This document shows positions 13,764-25,814 of a stretch of DNA of 64,000 bases, in pieces. This DNA comes from Pseudomonas sp. G34 (GTDB lineage: Bacteria; Pseudomonadota; Gammaproteobacteria; Pseudomonadales; Pseudomonadaceae), in assembly GCF_031119625.1 (NCBI RefSeq), contig NZ_JAVHZV010000010.1, positions 248,001-312,000 on the forward strand, written 5' to 3'. The notes beneath the pieces were generated by a model. It was not told the origin of the DNA. It was given only the letters and a program-made list of their open reading frames with translations, and did not search any database. The translations under genes and the position numbers were made by a program. Positions within the stretch are counted from its first letter, which is position 1. Each line of letters starts with the position of its first letter.

Positions 13764-13839
13764 AAATATAAAGGAAAGAATCTTTTTAGAAAGGCTTGTT
13801 ATGTTTCTTATAAATGCGTGCTCCCGTTTCTGTGGATAA
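13764..13839 (+). repeat. Origin AT-rich block, copy B (putative unwinding element)
   Basis: The AT-rich stretch runs into a consensus DnaA box. It resembles copy A at 9121-9197 in both word order and orientation. In copy B the unwinding block lies on the rpmH side and the boxes lie towards dnaA. Confidence 0.65.
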
Positions 13840-14097
13840 GTTCCTGGAGGGCAATACCCATGATGCTTTCAGCGCGGCAAAAGCCTGTCAGAAAGCGGTG
13901 CTGCGCATGTTCGCTTGCTGGGCATCGCCTGGGGATCGATTGGCTAGTTACCCACAGGGCAGATATCCCATGGCTTTTCCCCTGGCTTTTACACGTTGCC
14001 CAAGGAGCGTTATCCACAGACTTTAAATGCGCCTTATCCGACGTGTGGCAAATTGCCTAACACCTTGATTTGTCTTGTACTGATTGGCTTTCCTATG

Positions 14098-14126
14098 TGG
14101 ATAACTCCAGTTCTTGAAGCTACAAT
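14098..14126 (+). promoter_or_regulatory. Predicted dnaA promoter overlapped by a DnaA box
   Basis: TGGATA (14098-14103) and TACAAT (14121-14126) are 17 bases apart and precede the dnaA ATG by 36 bases. The -35 element lies inside the DnaA box TGTGGATAA (14096-14104), which suggests that DnaA represses its own transcription. The -35 match is only moderate. Confidence 0.5.
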
Positions 14127-14162
14127 AGCCACTGTTTTTGCCTCAGCGTTTTCAAACAGGGG

Positions 14163-15668
14163 ATGTCCGTGTCCGTGGAACTTTGGCAGCAGTGCGTGGA
14201 ACTCCTGCGCGACGAACTGCCTGCCCAGCAATTCAACACCTGGATCCGTCCACTACAGGTAGAAGCCGAAGGCGACGAGCTGCGTGTCTACGCACCCAAT
14301 CGTTTCGTTCTCGACTGGGTCAATGAAAAGTACATGGGCCGTATGCTCGAGCTGCTTGGCGAGCGTGCGGCCGGTCTGGTGCCGGCCATTTCGCTGCTGA
14401 TCGGCAGCCGCCGCAGCTCAGCGCCACGTGCCGTGCTGACCCCCTCGCCGTCGGTTTCCAGCTATAACAGCCCGCCATCATCCGCGCCCGCCCCGGCTCC
14501 TGCACCTCAAGTCAGTGCGCCGCCGCCCAAGCTGCCGGTGCAGGCCGAGCCGTCGCGGGCCAGCTTCGATTCCATGGCCGGCGCTACGCCCATTGCGGCG
14601 CCCGCGCGCACCGAGCGCAACGTGCAGGTAGAAGGTGGCCTCAAGCACACCAGTTATCTGAACCGGACCTTTACCTTCGACAACTTCGTCGAGGGCAAGT
14701 CGAACCAGCTCGCTCGCGCTGCGGCCTGGCAGGTCGCCGACAACCCCAAGCACGGTTACAACCCGTTGTTCCTTTATGGGGGCGTCGGCCTCGGCAAGAC
14801 GCACCTGATGCACGCGGTGGGTAACCACCTGCTGGCCAAGAATCCGAATGCCAAGGTGGTCTACCTGCACTCCGAGCGGTTCGTGGCCGACATGGTCAAG
14901 GCGCTGCAGCTCAATGCCATCAACGAATTCAAGCGTTTCTACCGCTCGGTGGATGCACTGCTGATCGATGACATTCAGTTCTTCGCCAAGAAGGAGCGTT
15001 CCCAGGAAGAGTTCTTCCACACCTTCAACGCATTGCTCGAAGGTGGCCAGCAGGTGATTCTCACCAGCGACCGCTACCCGAAGGAAATCGAAGGCCTGGA
15101 AGAGCGCTTGAAGTCGCGCTTTGGCTGGGGCCTGACGGTGGCAGTCGAGCCGCCCGAGCTGGAAACCCGTGTGGCGATCCTGATGAAGAAGGCCGACCAG
15201 GCCAAGGTCGATCTGCCCCATGATGCAGCCTTCTTCATCGCCCAGCGTATTCGCTCCAACGTGCGAGAGCTGGAAGGTGCCCTGAAGCGGGTGATCGCCC
15301 ACTCGCACTTCATGGGCCGTGATATCACCATCGAGCTGATTCGCGAATCTCTCAAGGACCTGCTGGCCCTGCAGGACAAGCTGGTCAGCATCGACAATAT
15401 CCAGCGCACCACGGCCGAGTACTACAAGATCAAGATCACCGATCTGTTGTCCAAACGGCGTTCGCGTTCCATCGCCAGGCCGCGTCAGGTGGCCATGGCG
15501 CTGTCCAAGGAACTCACCAACCACAGCCTGCCGGAAATCGGTGTGGCGTTCGGCGGTCGTGATCACACCACTGTGTTGCACGCCTGTCGTAAGATTGCTG
15601 AACTTAGGGGATCCGACGCGGACATCCGCGAGGATTACAAGAACCTGCTGCGTACACTGACCACTTGA
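14163..15668 (+). CDS. dnaA: Chromosomal replication initiator protein DnaA
   Basis: 501 residues. Domain I (1-85) is followed by a proline/serine/alanine-rich linker (about 88-150), the AAA+ domain with Walker A GGVGLGKT (206-213) and Walker B LLIDDIQF, and a C-terminal DNA-binding domain with the signature [14 protein letters not shown]. It binds DnaA boxes and opens the origin. It starts directly after the oriC region, with dnaN 35 bases downstream. Confidence 0.98.
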   Translation: MSVSVELWQQCVELLRDELPAQQFNTWIRPLQVEAEGDELRVYAPNRFVLDWVNEKYMGRMLELLGERAAGLVPAISLLIGSRRSSAPRAVLTPSPSVSSYNSPPSSAPAPAPAPQVSAPPPKLPVQAEPSRASFDSMAGATPIAAPARTERNVQVEGGLKHTSYLNRTFTFDNFVEGKSNQLARAAAWQVADNPKHGYNPLFLYGGVGLGKTHLMHAVGNHLLAKNPNAKVVYLHSERFVADMVKALQLNAINEFKRFYRSVDALLIDDIQFFAKKERSQEEFFHTFNALLEGGQQVILTSDRYPKEIEGLEERLKSRFGWGLTVAVEPPELETRVAILMKKADQAKVDLPHDAAFFIAQRIRSNVRELEGALKRVIAHSHFMGRDITIELIRESLKDLLALQDKLVSIDNIQRTTAEYYKIKITDLLSKRRSRSIARPRQVAMALSKELTNHSLPEIGVAFGGRDHTTVLHACRKIAELRGSDADIREDYKNLLRTLTT

Positions 15669-15703
15669 TACGCAACTCCATGCACGAGGCAAGGGACTAG
15701 ACC

Positions 15704-16807
15704 ATGCACTTCACCATTCAACGCGAAGCCCTGTTGAAACCCCTGCAACTGGTCGCCGGCGTCGTGGAACGCCGCCAGACCTTGCCGGTTCTGTCCAACG
15801 TACTGCTGGTCGTCGAAGGCCAGCAACTGTCGCTGACCGGTACCGACCTGGAGGTCGAGCTGGTTGGTCGCGTGGCACTGGAAGACGCTGCCGAGCCCGG
15901 TGAAATCACCGTGCCGGCGCGCAAGCTGATGGACATCTGCAAGAGCCTGCCCAGTGATGCACTGATCGACATTCGCGTCGACGAGCAGAAGCTGCTGGTC
16001 AAGGCCGGGCGTAGCCGTTTCACCCTGTCCACCCTGCCCGCCAACGACTTCCCTACCGTCGAGGAAGGCCCGGGTTCGCTGACCTTCAACCTGGTGCAAA
16101 GCAAACTGCGCCGCTTGATCGAACGCACCAGCTTCGCCATGGCCCAGCAGGACGTGCGCTACTACCTCAACGGCATGCTGATCGAAGTGCAGACCGGCAT
16201 CCTGCGTGCGGTCGCCACCGATGGTCACCGCCTGGCGATGTGCTCCATGGAGGCTGCCATCGAGCATGAAGGCAAGCACCAGGTCATCGTGCCGCGTAAG
16301 GGGATTCTCGAGCTGGCGCGCCTGCTGACCGAACAGGATGGTGAAGTGTCCATCGTGCTCGGCCAACACCACATCCGCGCCACCACCGGCGAATTCACCT
16401 TCACCTCGAAACTGGTCGACGGCAAGTTCCCGGATTACGAGCGTGTGCTGCCACGCGGCGGTGACAAGTTGGTGGTCGCCGACCGTCAGGGCCTGCGTGA
16501 AGCCTTCAGCCGTACTGCCATTCTGTCGAATGAAAAGTACCGCGGTATTCGCCTGCAACTGGCCGCTGGCCTGCTGAAAATCCAGGCCAACAACCCGGAG
16601 CAGGAAGAAGCCGAAGAAGAGATCGCGGTCGATTACAACGGCAGCGCGCTGGAAATCGGTTTCAACGTCAGTTACCTGCTCGACGTGCTGGGCGTGATGA
16701 CCACCGAGCAGGTGCGTCTGATCCTCTCCGATTCCAACAGCAGTGCGCTGGTACAGGAAGCCGACAATGATGACTCCGCTTACGTCGTCATGCCGATGCG
16801 CCTGTAA
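15704..16807 (+). CDS. dnaN: DNA polymerase III beta sliding clamp
   Basis: 367 residues, the standard length for the ring-shaped processivity clamp made of three similar folds per monomer. The N-terminus MHFTIQREALLKPLQLVAGV and C-terminal YVVMPMRL are family hallmarks. It lies between dnaA and recF in the replication operon. Confidence 0.98.
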   Translation: MHFTIQREALLKPLQLVAGVVERRQTLPVLSNVLLVVEGQQLSLTGTDLEVELVGRVALEDAAEPGEITVPARKLMDICKSLPSDALIDIRVDEQKLLVKAGRSRFTLSTLPANDFPTVEEGPGSLTFNLVQSKLRRLIERTSFAMAQQDVRYYLNGMLIEVQTGILRAVATDGHRLAMCSMEAAIEHEGKHQVIVPRKGILELARLLTEQDGEVSIVLGQHHIRATTGEFTFTSKLVDGKFPDYERVLPRGGDKLVVADRQGLREAFSRTAILSNEKYRGIRLQLAAGLLKIQANNPEQEEAEEEIAVDYNGSALEIGFNVSYLLDVLGVMTTEQVRLILSDSNSSALVQEADNDDSAYVVMPMRL

Positions 16808-16945
16808 TTTCAGCTGCTGATCAAGGCAGCTAACCAGCGTCAGATAATCAGCCTTGGTATGTTCGGATGCAGTTCCAATCCGTAACATCCAAGGCTGATT
16901 TCGTTTAAGGCAGTGGATACTTCTGCCCTCTTCTCCGGCCAGTTC

Positions 16946-20469
<3,524 letters not shown>

Positions 20470-20486
20470 TTGCCTATCGCAGTGCA

Positions 20487-20516
20487 TGAAAAACCCGGCC
20501 TGGTGCCGGGTTTTTT
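20487..20516. terminator. Bidirectional intrinsic terminator after gyrB
   Basis: ACCCGGC and GCCGGGT form a tight GC stem with loop CTGGT, followed by TTTTTT on the plus strand. On the left, AAAAA gives a T-run on the minus strand too. It can end both gyrB and the leftward lipid cluster that finishes at 20544. Confidence 0.85.
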
Positions 20517-20543
20517 ATTGCCGATCGATTGCTTAAAGGCCGA

Positions 20544-21476
20544 TCACGCCCACCAGTAGCGCACCATATGGAAGAACACCGGGGCGGCGAAGCATACCGA
20601 GTCGAGGCGGTCGAGCATGCCGCCGTGGCCTTCGATCATGTGGCCCCAGTCCTTCACGCCGCGGTCGCGTTTGATCGCCGACATCACCAGGCCACCGGCA
20701 AAGCCGAGCAGGCACACCAACAGGGCGAACAGGCCGGCCTGCCAGAAGGCGAACGGGGTGATCCAGTACAGCGAGGCGCCGACCAGGGTGGCCAGGGCCA
20801 CGCCACCAAAGAAGCCTTCAACGGTTTTCGAGGGCGACAGGTTGGGGGCGATCTTGTGCTTGCCGGCCAGCTTGCCGCACACGTACTGCAGCACGTCGGA
20901 GATCTGCACGACGATCACCAGCCAGGCGATCAGCAGCAGGTTGCGGCCCTCGTAGCCGGCGATCTCCAGGGTCAGCAGCGCCGGTACGGTGGAGATGCAG
21001 TACACCGCAATCATCAGGCCCCACTGCACCTTCGAGGTACGTTCCAGGAAGCGCGTGGTATCGCCGCCCAGGGACGACAGGATCGGCAGCAGCAGGAACA
21101 CATAAACCGGAATGAAGATGGCGAACAGGCCGTACCAGCCGATGCCGATCAGCAGGTACTGCATGGGCAGCGCGAAGTAGAACGCGGCAACCAGCGCCGG
21201 GTAATCACTGCGCCGGGTTGGCGTCAGCGTCATGAACTCGCGCAGGGCGTAGAACGATACGCAGTAGAACAGCACCACCACGCCGGTATTGCCGAACAGG
21301 AAGGCGAAGCCGATCACCAGCACCATCGCCCACCAGGCATTGATGCGCGCGTTGAGGTTGTCGATCACCGCGTGTTGGCCAGGGCCGGCGCGCAGTTTCA
21401 GCAGCCAGCCGATCAGGCTGGCGAGGAGCAGAATGCCGCCGATGCCGGCGAACAACAGCAAGGTATTGCGATCCAT
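20544..21476 (-). CDS. CdsA-type phosphatidate cytidylyltransferase
   Basis: 310 residues with about eight membrane segments. The CTP-transferase signature is at residues 266-293: SAIKRDRGVKDWG followed by HGGMLDRLDS. By family it would convert phosphatidic acid and CTP into CDP-diacylglycerol in the inner membrane. It is the last gene of the leftward lipid cluster, 1 base after the PlsC-like gene. The housekeeping cdsA of Pseudomonas normally sits beside uppS and dxr, so this is probably a second, specialised copy. That is an inference, since the rest of the genome is not visible. Confidence 0.85.
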   Translation of the reverse strand: MDRNTLLLFAGIGGILLLASLIGWLLKLRAGPGQHAVIDNLNARINAWWAMVLVIGFAFLFGNTGVVVLFYCVSFYALREFMTLTPTRRSDYPALVAAFYFALPMQYLLIGIGWYGLFAIFIPVYVFLLLPILSSLGGDTTRFLERTSKVQWGLMIAVYCISTVPALLTLEIAGYEGRNLLLIAWLVIVVQISDVLQYVCGKLAGKHKIAPNLSPSKTVEGFFGGVALATLVGASLYWITPFAFWQAGLFALLVCLLGFAGGLVMSAIKRDRGVKDWGHMIEGHGGMLDRLDSVCFAAPVFFHMVRYWWA

Positions 21477-21477
21477 C

Positions 21478-22098
21478 TCAAACCTCCTCGGGGGCCAGGG
21501 CCAGCAGGGTGCTGCGGGCGCGCTCGAGGAAGGCCTCTTTGCCCTCCTCCTCGCCCATGCCCAGTGGCGCGCCGAAATTCAGGGTGCACAACAGCGGCAG
21601 CGGCAGCGCTCGGCCCTTGGGCATCACCCGGTTGAGGTTGGCGATCCATACCGGGATCACCTCCACATCCGGGCGCGCCTTGGCCAGGTGATAGAGGCCT
21701 GCCTTGAACGGCAGCAGGTCGTCTTCCAAATTGCGTGTGCCTTCCGGGAAGACGATCAGTGAGTCGCCCTCGCCCAGCGCATCGAGCATCGCCTGCAGCG
21801 GATTGGCGTTGGGATCGCTGCGCTGGCGGTCGACCAGCACGCCGTTGAACACCCGCTGGATCAGGAAGCTGCGCAGCGCGCCCTTCATCCAGTAATCGGC
21901 GCCGGCCACCGGGCGGGTGCGCTTGCGCAGCTCCGCGGGCAGCGATGCCCAGAGCAGCACGAAGTCGCCGTGGCTGCTGTGGTTGGCGTAGTAGATGCGT
22001 TGTACCGGCTGCGCGGTGCTACCGAGCCAAAGAGCCCGGGCACCGGTGAGCAGCCGCGCACCGGAGGTGATGAAAAAAGCGACCAGGGACGCGAGCAT
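21478..22098 (-). CDS. PlsC-type 1-acyl-glycerol-phosphate acyltransferase
   Basis: 206 residues with one N-terminal hydrophobic segment. The acyltransferase motif HX4D is NHSSHGD, and the acceptor-binding box is FPEGTRN with a downstream PFKAGLYHLA. By family it would acylate lysophosphatidate or a similar acceptor. It lies 1 base from the CdsA-like gene, so the pair could supply CDP-diacylglycerol for the rest of the cluster. A separate, more typical plsC is at 26861. Confidence 0.8.
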   Translation of the reverse strand: MLASLVAFFITSGARLLTGARALWLGSTAQPVQRIYYANHSSHGDFVLLWASLPAELRKRTRPVAGADYWMKGALRSFLIQRVFNGVLVDRQRSDPNANPLQAMLDALGEGDSLIVFPEGTRNLEDDLLPFKAGLYHLAKARPDVEVIPVWIANLNRVMPKGRALPLPLLCTLNFGAPLGMGEEEGKEAFLERARSTLLALAPEEV

Positions 22099-22108
22099 GG
22101 ACAGTTCC

Positions 22109-22564
22109 TTATCCGAATCGAATGTGTGAGAGCCACGGCATCAGCACGATGGCCGCCAGGGCGACCAGCAGTTGCAGGACCAGCCACAGCCCCTGCAGAC
22201 GCAGCAGGTGCAGGGCGCCCTGGCTGCGTTGTTCCCAGGAGCGCGCTGGCCCGGCTTTGCGGCCCAGCGACAGCAAGGCCTGATCGAGCTCGGCGGTGCG
22301 CCGCTCGAGCTGTTCGGGGGCGGCGGCCAGGGTGGCAAACAGCTCGGCATCGAGGGCGACGCGCAGGGCGTAGTACTTCTGGATCAGGCCGCAGAGCAGC
22401 AGCGCGATGCACACGGCGGCGCCGGTGCTGAGCGCCATGAAGCCGAGCAATGGCCCCAGGCCGATGACCAAGGCGAGCAAGCTCAGCGCGCCCGACAGGC
22501 GATCGAGGCACTTGCCACGGCGCAGCAGCCCGGCGACCAGCTGCAGTTGCATTTCACTGGCCAT
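22109..22564 (-). CDS. Small membrane protein of the lipid cluster, function unknown
   Basis: 151 residues, not recognised. Two hydrophobic helices (about residues 25-63) are followed by a charged, leucine- and glutamate-rich stretch (about 70-118) that could be a short coiled coil, then a third membrane segment (about 122-142). The start lies 11 bases inside the preceding gene and the next gene begins 10 bases downstream, so it belongs to the operon. A scaffold or partner for the neighbouring enzymes is possible but not shown. Confidence 0.65.
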   Translation of the reverse strand: MASEMQLQLVAGLLRRGKCLDRLSGALSLLALVIGLGPLLGFMALSTGAAVCIALLLCGLIQKYYALRVALDAELFATLAAAPEQLERRTAELDQALLSLGRKAGPARSWEQRSQGALHLLRLQGLWLVLQLLVALAAIVLMPWLSHIRFG

Positions 22565-23903
22565 GTAATGTGCCTCCCACGGTGACTATCGAGTGGCTTA
22601 AAACGCCTTCCAGGGCCTGCAGATGCGCTTCTCCCAGTACTACCTGTGGGCGAGCCCGTCGCAGTAGCGAAACCGCCTCTGCGACGCTCCTGCAGCGGCC
22701 GCTGTGCAGCAGCCAGGCGGCGATGGCGGTAGCGCTGCGCGAATAGCCCAGGGCACAGCACACCAGCACCGGCCCGTGGCGCCGCAGGTCTTCGATGGCC
22801 ACGGCCGCCTGCAGGCACTGTTGGCGGCTCGGCGCGATCAGATCGAGGCTCGCCAGTTCGCGGTAGACCTTGCCTTCCACCCGGCATGGCAGCTCGGCAC
22901 ACAGGTCGGCGATGGCTGCGAAAGCCTGCCCTTTTGCTTTGCCGGGAATGCGACCGAGCCAGACGCCGCCCGCTACTTCATCAGGCTGTGGATGGTTGCG
23001 GGTCCAGGCCCGTGAGTTGATCCAGGCGCCCAGCAGATAGGGCGCCAACAGCCAGCTGCTGGCAGCGCTGAGGCGGCCGTCGGCGCGCTTCTGAAAACCC
23101 TTGGCACCGAACAGTGCGTAGTTCAGCGCGACCATCAGCAGCGACAAGGCCGGCCACAACAGCCACAACGCGAAGCCGCCGAAATGGATCGCCAGGGCGC
23201 TGCACAAGGCTGCGCCGAAGCTGTAGCGCAGGGCCAGCCGCCAGCGCTGCGGGTCGCGGGCCAGGCGCCAGGTAAATAGTGGGCTGCGCCCTTCGCTGGG
23301 CCACAGCCACAGGCACAGGAAGCCAGCCAGCATGCCGGTCGGTACGTCGATGAAATGGTGCTGCCAGGTGGTCAGCACCGACAGGCCGATCAGCCAGAAC
23401 CAGATATGCACGACTGCACGCCACAGGCCGCTGGCGTGCTGGGCAAAGCACGCCCAGAGCACCACCAGCAGGGTGATATGCAGCGATGGCGCCTGGTTGA
23501 AGGGTTTGTCGAAGCCCATCAGCACGTCGAACATCATCCCGAACAGCCCATCCAGCGCGGGCCGCTCGAAGGTGAAACGCAGCGGCCAGAGCAGGAAGCA
23601 GCTGATGCAGATCACCTGGGCGGTGAGCAGCCGCAGGCCGAGCCGATCCACCGCCGCACGGGTGGCCGGCAGCAGGAAGGCCAGGCCGTAGAGCAGGTCG
23701 ATCGACCAGTAGGGAATGATCGTCCACGGCCACAGGGGAATCTGTCGCTCCCAGCCGAACACCAGGCTGCCGACGTCGTCACGCTGGCCGGTGAACCAGT
23801 TGGCGAAGCCATAGGTGCCGAAGAACAGCGGCGCGAGCAGCAGCAGCCAGAGGATGCCGCGCTTCCATAATCCGCTTTCGCGGACGACCGCGGCGGGCGC
23901 CAT
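22554..23903 (-). CDS. PAP2-like membrane domain fused to a dual-specificity phosphatase
   Basis: 449 residues. The N-terminal half has several membrane segments and degenerate PAP2 motifs: RP at 114-115, PSLH (139-142) in place of PSGH, and HHFID (182-186). A linker leads to a C-terminal tyrosine/dual-specificity phosphatase with the catalytic loop C383-ALGYS-R389 and a probable general acid D354. PSLH and HHxxD recall inositolphosphorylceramide synthases, so the membrane half may transfer rather than just remove a phosphate group; this is inference. The ATG at 23901-23903 overlaps the stop of the previous gene by one base, which decides the start. Confidence 0.82.
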   Translation of the reverse strand: MAPAAVVRESGLWKRGILWLLLLAPLFFGTYGFANWFTGQRDDVGSLVFGWERQIPLWPWTIIPYWSIDLLYGLAFLLPATRAAVDRLGLRLLTAQVICISCFLLWPLRFTFERPALDGLFGMMFDVLMGFDKPFNQAPSLHITLLVVLWACFAQHASGLWRAVVHIWFWLIGLSVLTTWQHHFIDVPTGMLAGFLCLWLWPSEGRSPLFTWRLARDPQRWRLALRYSFGAALCSALAIHFGGFALWLLWPALSLLMVALNYALFGAKGFQKRADGRLSAASSWLLAPYLLGAWINSRAWTRNHPQPDEVAGGVWLGRIPGKAKGQAFAAIADLCAELPCRVEGKVYRELASLDLIAPSRQQCLQAAVAIEDLRRHGPVLVCCALGYSRSATAIAAWLLHSGRCRSVAEAVSLLRRARPQVVLGEAHLQALEGVLSHSIVTVGGTLHGQ

Positions 23904-25804
23904 CAGGACACCCGCTGTGCCAGGGACACGCTGAAGATGCCCCACTCATCGACGCGCTGGGTCAGCTTGCGAAAGCCTGCCGCCTCGACCAGCTGATCCA
24001 TCTCCGCCTGGCTGCGCCGGCGCATCACCCAGGCCTCGCCGCCCCGGTGGCTGGTCAGCGCACGGGCGATCAGTTCCAGCTGCGGGTGCCACGGTTGACC
24101 GGTGTAGATCAGGTAACCGCCCTCTTCCACCGCTGCCGCCAGGCCTGCCAGGGAGTCGCCGATCATCTGGTTGCTGCCGAACAGTTCATAGAGGCCGGAG
24201 ACTACCGCCAGCGTCGGTTTCGCAGGCTGTTGCAAAAATACCTGCGTTGCCGCTGCTTCGTTAAAAACAGGCTCAAGATGCTCATTTACCCCTTGTAAAC
24301 TGCGCTCTCTCGCCTCTTTTTGCCTTGCATCGGCTGCCTCGCCTACGTTTTGCAACGGCCTGCTGAGATCCAGCGCGGCCAGATCGGCCTTGTCGAAGGC
24401 ATCGCCTTTGACGAAGCGGGCGATGCTGGCCAGACCTTTCTGCTCGATCAGCGCCGCACCGTCGCGCACGTTGATGTCGCTGTAGTCGCGCAGCAGGATC
24501 GAATCCGGCTTGTCGCTGCCCTGCTCCAGTGCTTCGAGAATGTAGCGGCCATGCCCGGCGGCGATATCGACGATACGCACCTGGCGGCCGCTCTCACGGA
24601 GTTTGCCCATGGCCAGGCGCAGCAACTCCTCGGCGTGCACCTTGCGCTGGCGAATGCCCCGCCAGCCGATGGAGTTCAGGTAGTTGCGGTCGATCAGCCG
24701 GCCAATCGGCGAGCTGCCGGTCGGCGTGTTGCGGTACACGTAATCCAGGGTGCTGCCCGAGTCGAAGCCGGTCTCGAAACCGAGTTTCACGCCTGCCGAA
24801 ACACTGCTGCCGAGGCGCATGCTGGCCCGGGTGGCGCGCCAGTAGAGATCACGCGGCGAGTTCTTCGGCAGCGGCGCCGCCAGCTCTTCGGCTTCGGCGC
24901 AGCTCCAGCCCAGGCGGTCGGCGTCCAGCAGCGAGGGGCGCTGCAGCGGCTGCTCGAAGGCTTTCAGCACGAAGCGGCGAATGCGGCTCAGCGCATGGGC
25001 CCGGTCGCGCTCGCCCAGGGTGTCGTGGAAGAACCCGGGCAGGATGTGCATTTCCTTGTCCAGGCTGCCCAGGCGCTGGAAGAACTGCTCCTGGGGTTTG
25101 CGGTGCACCACGAAATCACTGCCGGAGATCAGCAGCTGGGTGGGAATCTGAATCGCCTGGGCATCGGCGACCACCCGCTCGGCGGCGTCGTACAGGCCCA
25201 GCAGCATGTTCACCGAAATGGCGCGGGTGATCAGCGGGTCGTTGTCGAACGAGGCGATGCGCTGCGGGTCGTGGCTGAGGAACTTGGCCTTGACGTAGCT
25301 GTTGACGAAGAAATTGCCACGCCAGGCGCGCATCAGCTTCAGGCCCGGGCGCGCCAGGGGCACGTACAGCTTGACCTTGAACGCCGGCGAGGCGAGCACC
25401 AGCGCGCGGATCTTCGGCGCATAGTCGTGGGCCCAGGTGGAAACCACCACCGCGCCAACGCTTTGCGCCAGCACCAGCATGTCTTCGCTGGCGATACCGT
25501 GACTGTCCGTGATGTGATCGATAAAGGTCTGCACGTCGCGCACGCTGGTGGCGAAGCTCGGGCTGTCGCCCCGCTCGCCCGGCGACTCACCGTGGCCGCG
25601 GGCATCCCAGGCGAAGAAGTCGAAGCCCTGCAGGCCCAGCTCCTCGACCAGATGCGCCATGCGCCCGCCGTGCTCATGGCCGCGGTGGAACATGACGATG
25701 GCGCGCCGGCCTGCGTCGGGCTGCACATCGGCCGCAGGCCAGTGGCGGTAGAACAGGCTGACGCCGTCGTGGGTCGTGAAGGTATTGGAGCGAACTTCGA
25801 TCAT
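23903..25804 (-). CDS. Alpha/beta hydrolase fused to a class I SAM methyltransferase
   Basis: 633 residues. The N-terminal half is a lysophospholipase-like hydrolase with nucleophile S115 in AQSVG (first Gly of GxSxG replaced by Ala), acid D230 and H260. The C-terminal half is a Rossmann methyltransferase with SAM motif VDIAAGHGRY (412-421). Residues 482-528 come from an inserted repeat (24223-24362) that stays in frame. The fusion could trim an acyl chain and methylate a headgroup, but the substrate is unknown. It lies 10 bases after the CDP-alcohol transferase gene. Confidence 0.82.
   Translation of the reverse strand: MIEVRSNTFTTHDGVSLFYRHWPAADVQPDAGRRAIVMFHRGHEHGGRMAHLVEELGLQGFDFFAWDARGHGESPGERGDSPSFATSVRDVQTFIDHITDSHGIASEDMLVLAQSVGAVVVSTWAHDYAPKIRALVLASPAFKVKLYVPLARPGLKLMRAWRGNFFVNSYVKAKFLSHDPQRIASFDNDPLITRAISVNMLLGLYDAAERVVADAQAIQIPTQLLISGSDFVVHRKPQEQFFQRLGSLDKEMHILPGFFHDTLGERDRAHALSRIRRFVLKAFEQPLQRPSLLDADRLGWSCAEAEELAAPLPKNSPRDLYWRATRASMRLGSSVSAGVKLGFETGFDSGSTLDYVYRNTPTGSSPIGRLIDRNYLNSIGWRGIRQRKVHAEELLRLAMGKLRESGRQVRIVDIAAGHGRYILEALEQGSDKPDSILLRDYSDINVRDGAALIEQKGLASIARFVKGDAFDKADLAALDLSRPLQNVGEAADARQKEARERSLQGVNEHLEPVFNEAAATQVFLQQPAKPTLAVVSGLYELFGSNQMIGDSLAGLAAAVEEGGYLIYTGQPWHPQLELIARALTSHRGGEAWVMRRRSQAEMDQLVEAAGFRKLTQRVDEWGIFSVSLAQRVS
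24223..24362. repeat. Inverted-repeat element inserted in frame in the hydrolase-methyltransferase gene
   Basis: A 140-base segment bounded by CAGGCTGTTGCAAAA (24223-24237) and TTTTGCAACGGCCTG (24348-24362), which are inverted copies with one mismatch. Its interior (ATGCTCATTTACC, then TAAAC, CTCGCC and TTGCCTTGCA words) matches the element at about 26456-26664. It is read through as residues 482-528 without a stop. It has no coding capacity of its own, so it looks like a MITE-type or REP-like element. Confidence 0.7.
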
Positions 25805-25814
25805 CAGTGCATTC

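Larger units (their letters stand above)
13736..14162. other. oriC: Chromosomal replication origin oriC
   Basis: The gap between rpmH and dnaA is the standard Pseudomonas origin. It has an AT-rich unwinding-element candidate at about 13764-13820, then DnaA boxes TGTGGATAA (13831-13839), TTACCCACA (13948-13956), TTATCCACA (14010-14018), the weak TTATCCGAC (14034-14042) and TGTGGATAA (14096-14104). The last box overlaps the predicted dnaA promoter. No coding sequence here is credible. Confidence 0.9.

Noticed and set aside
22109..22564. Idea that the small membrane protein is a toxin-antitoxin or immunity protein
   Set aside because: No partner, no overlap with known families; the lipid-enzyme neighbours give a better context.
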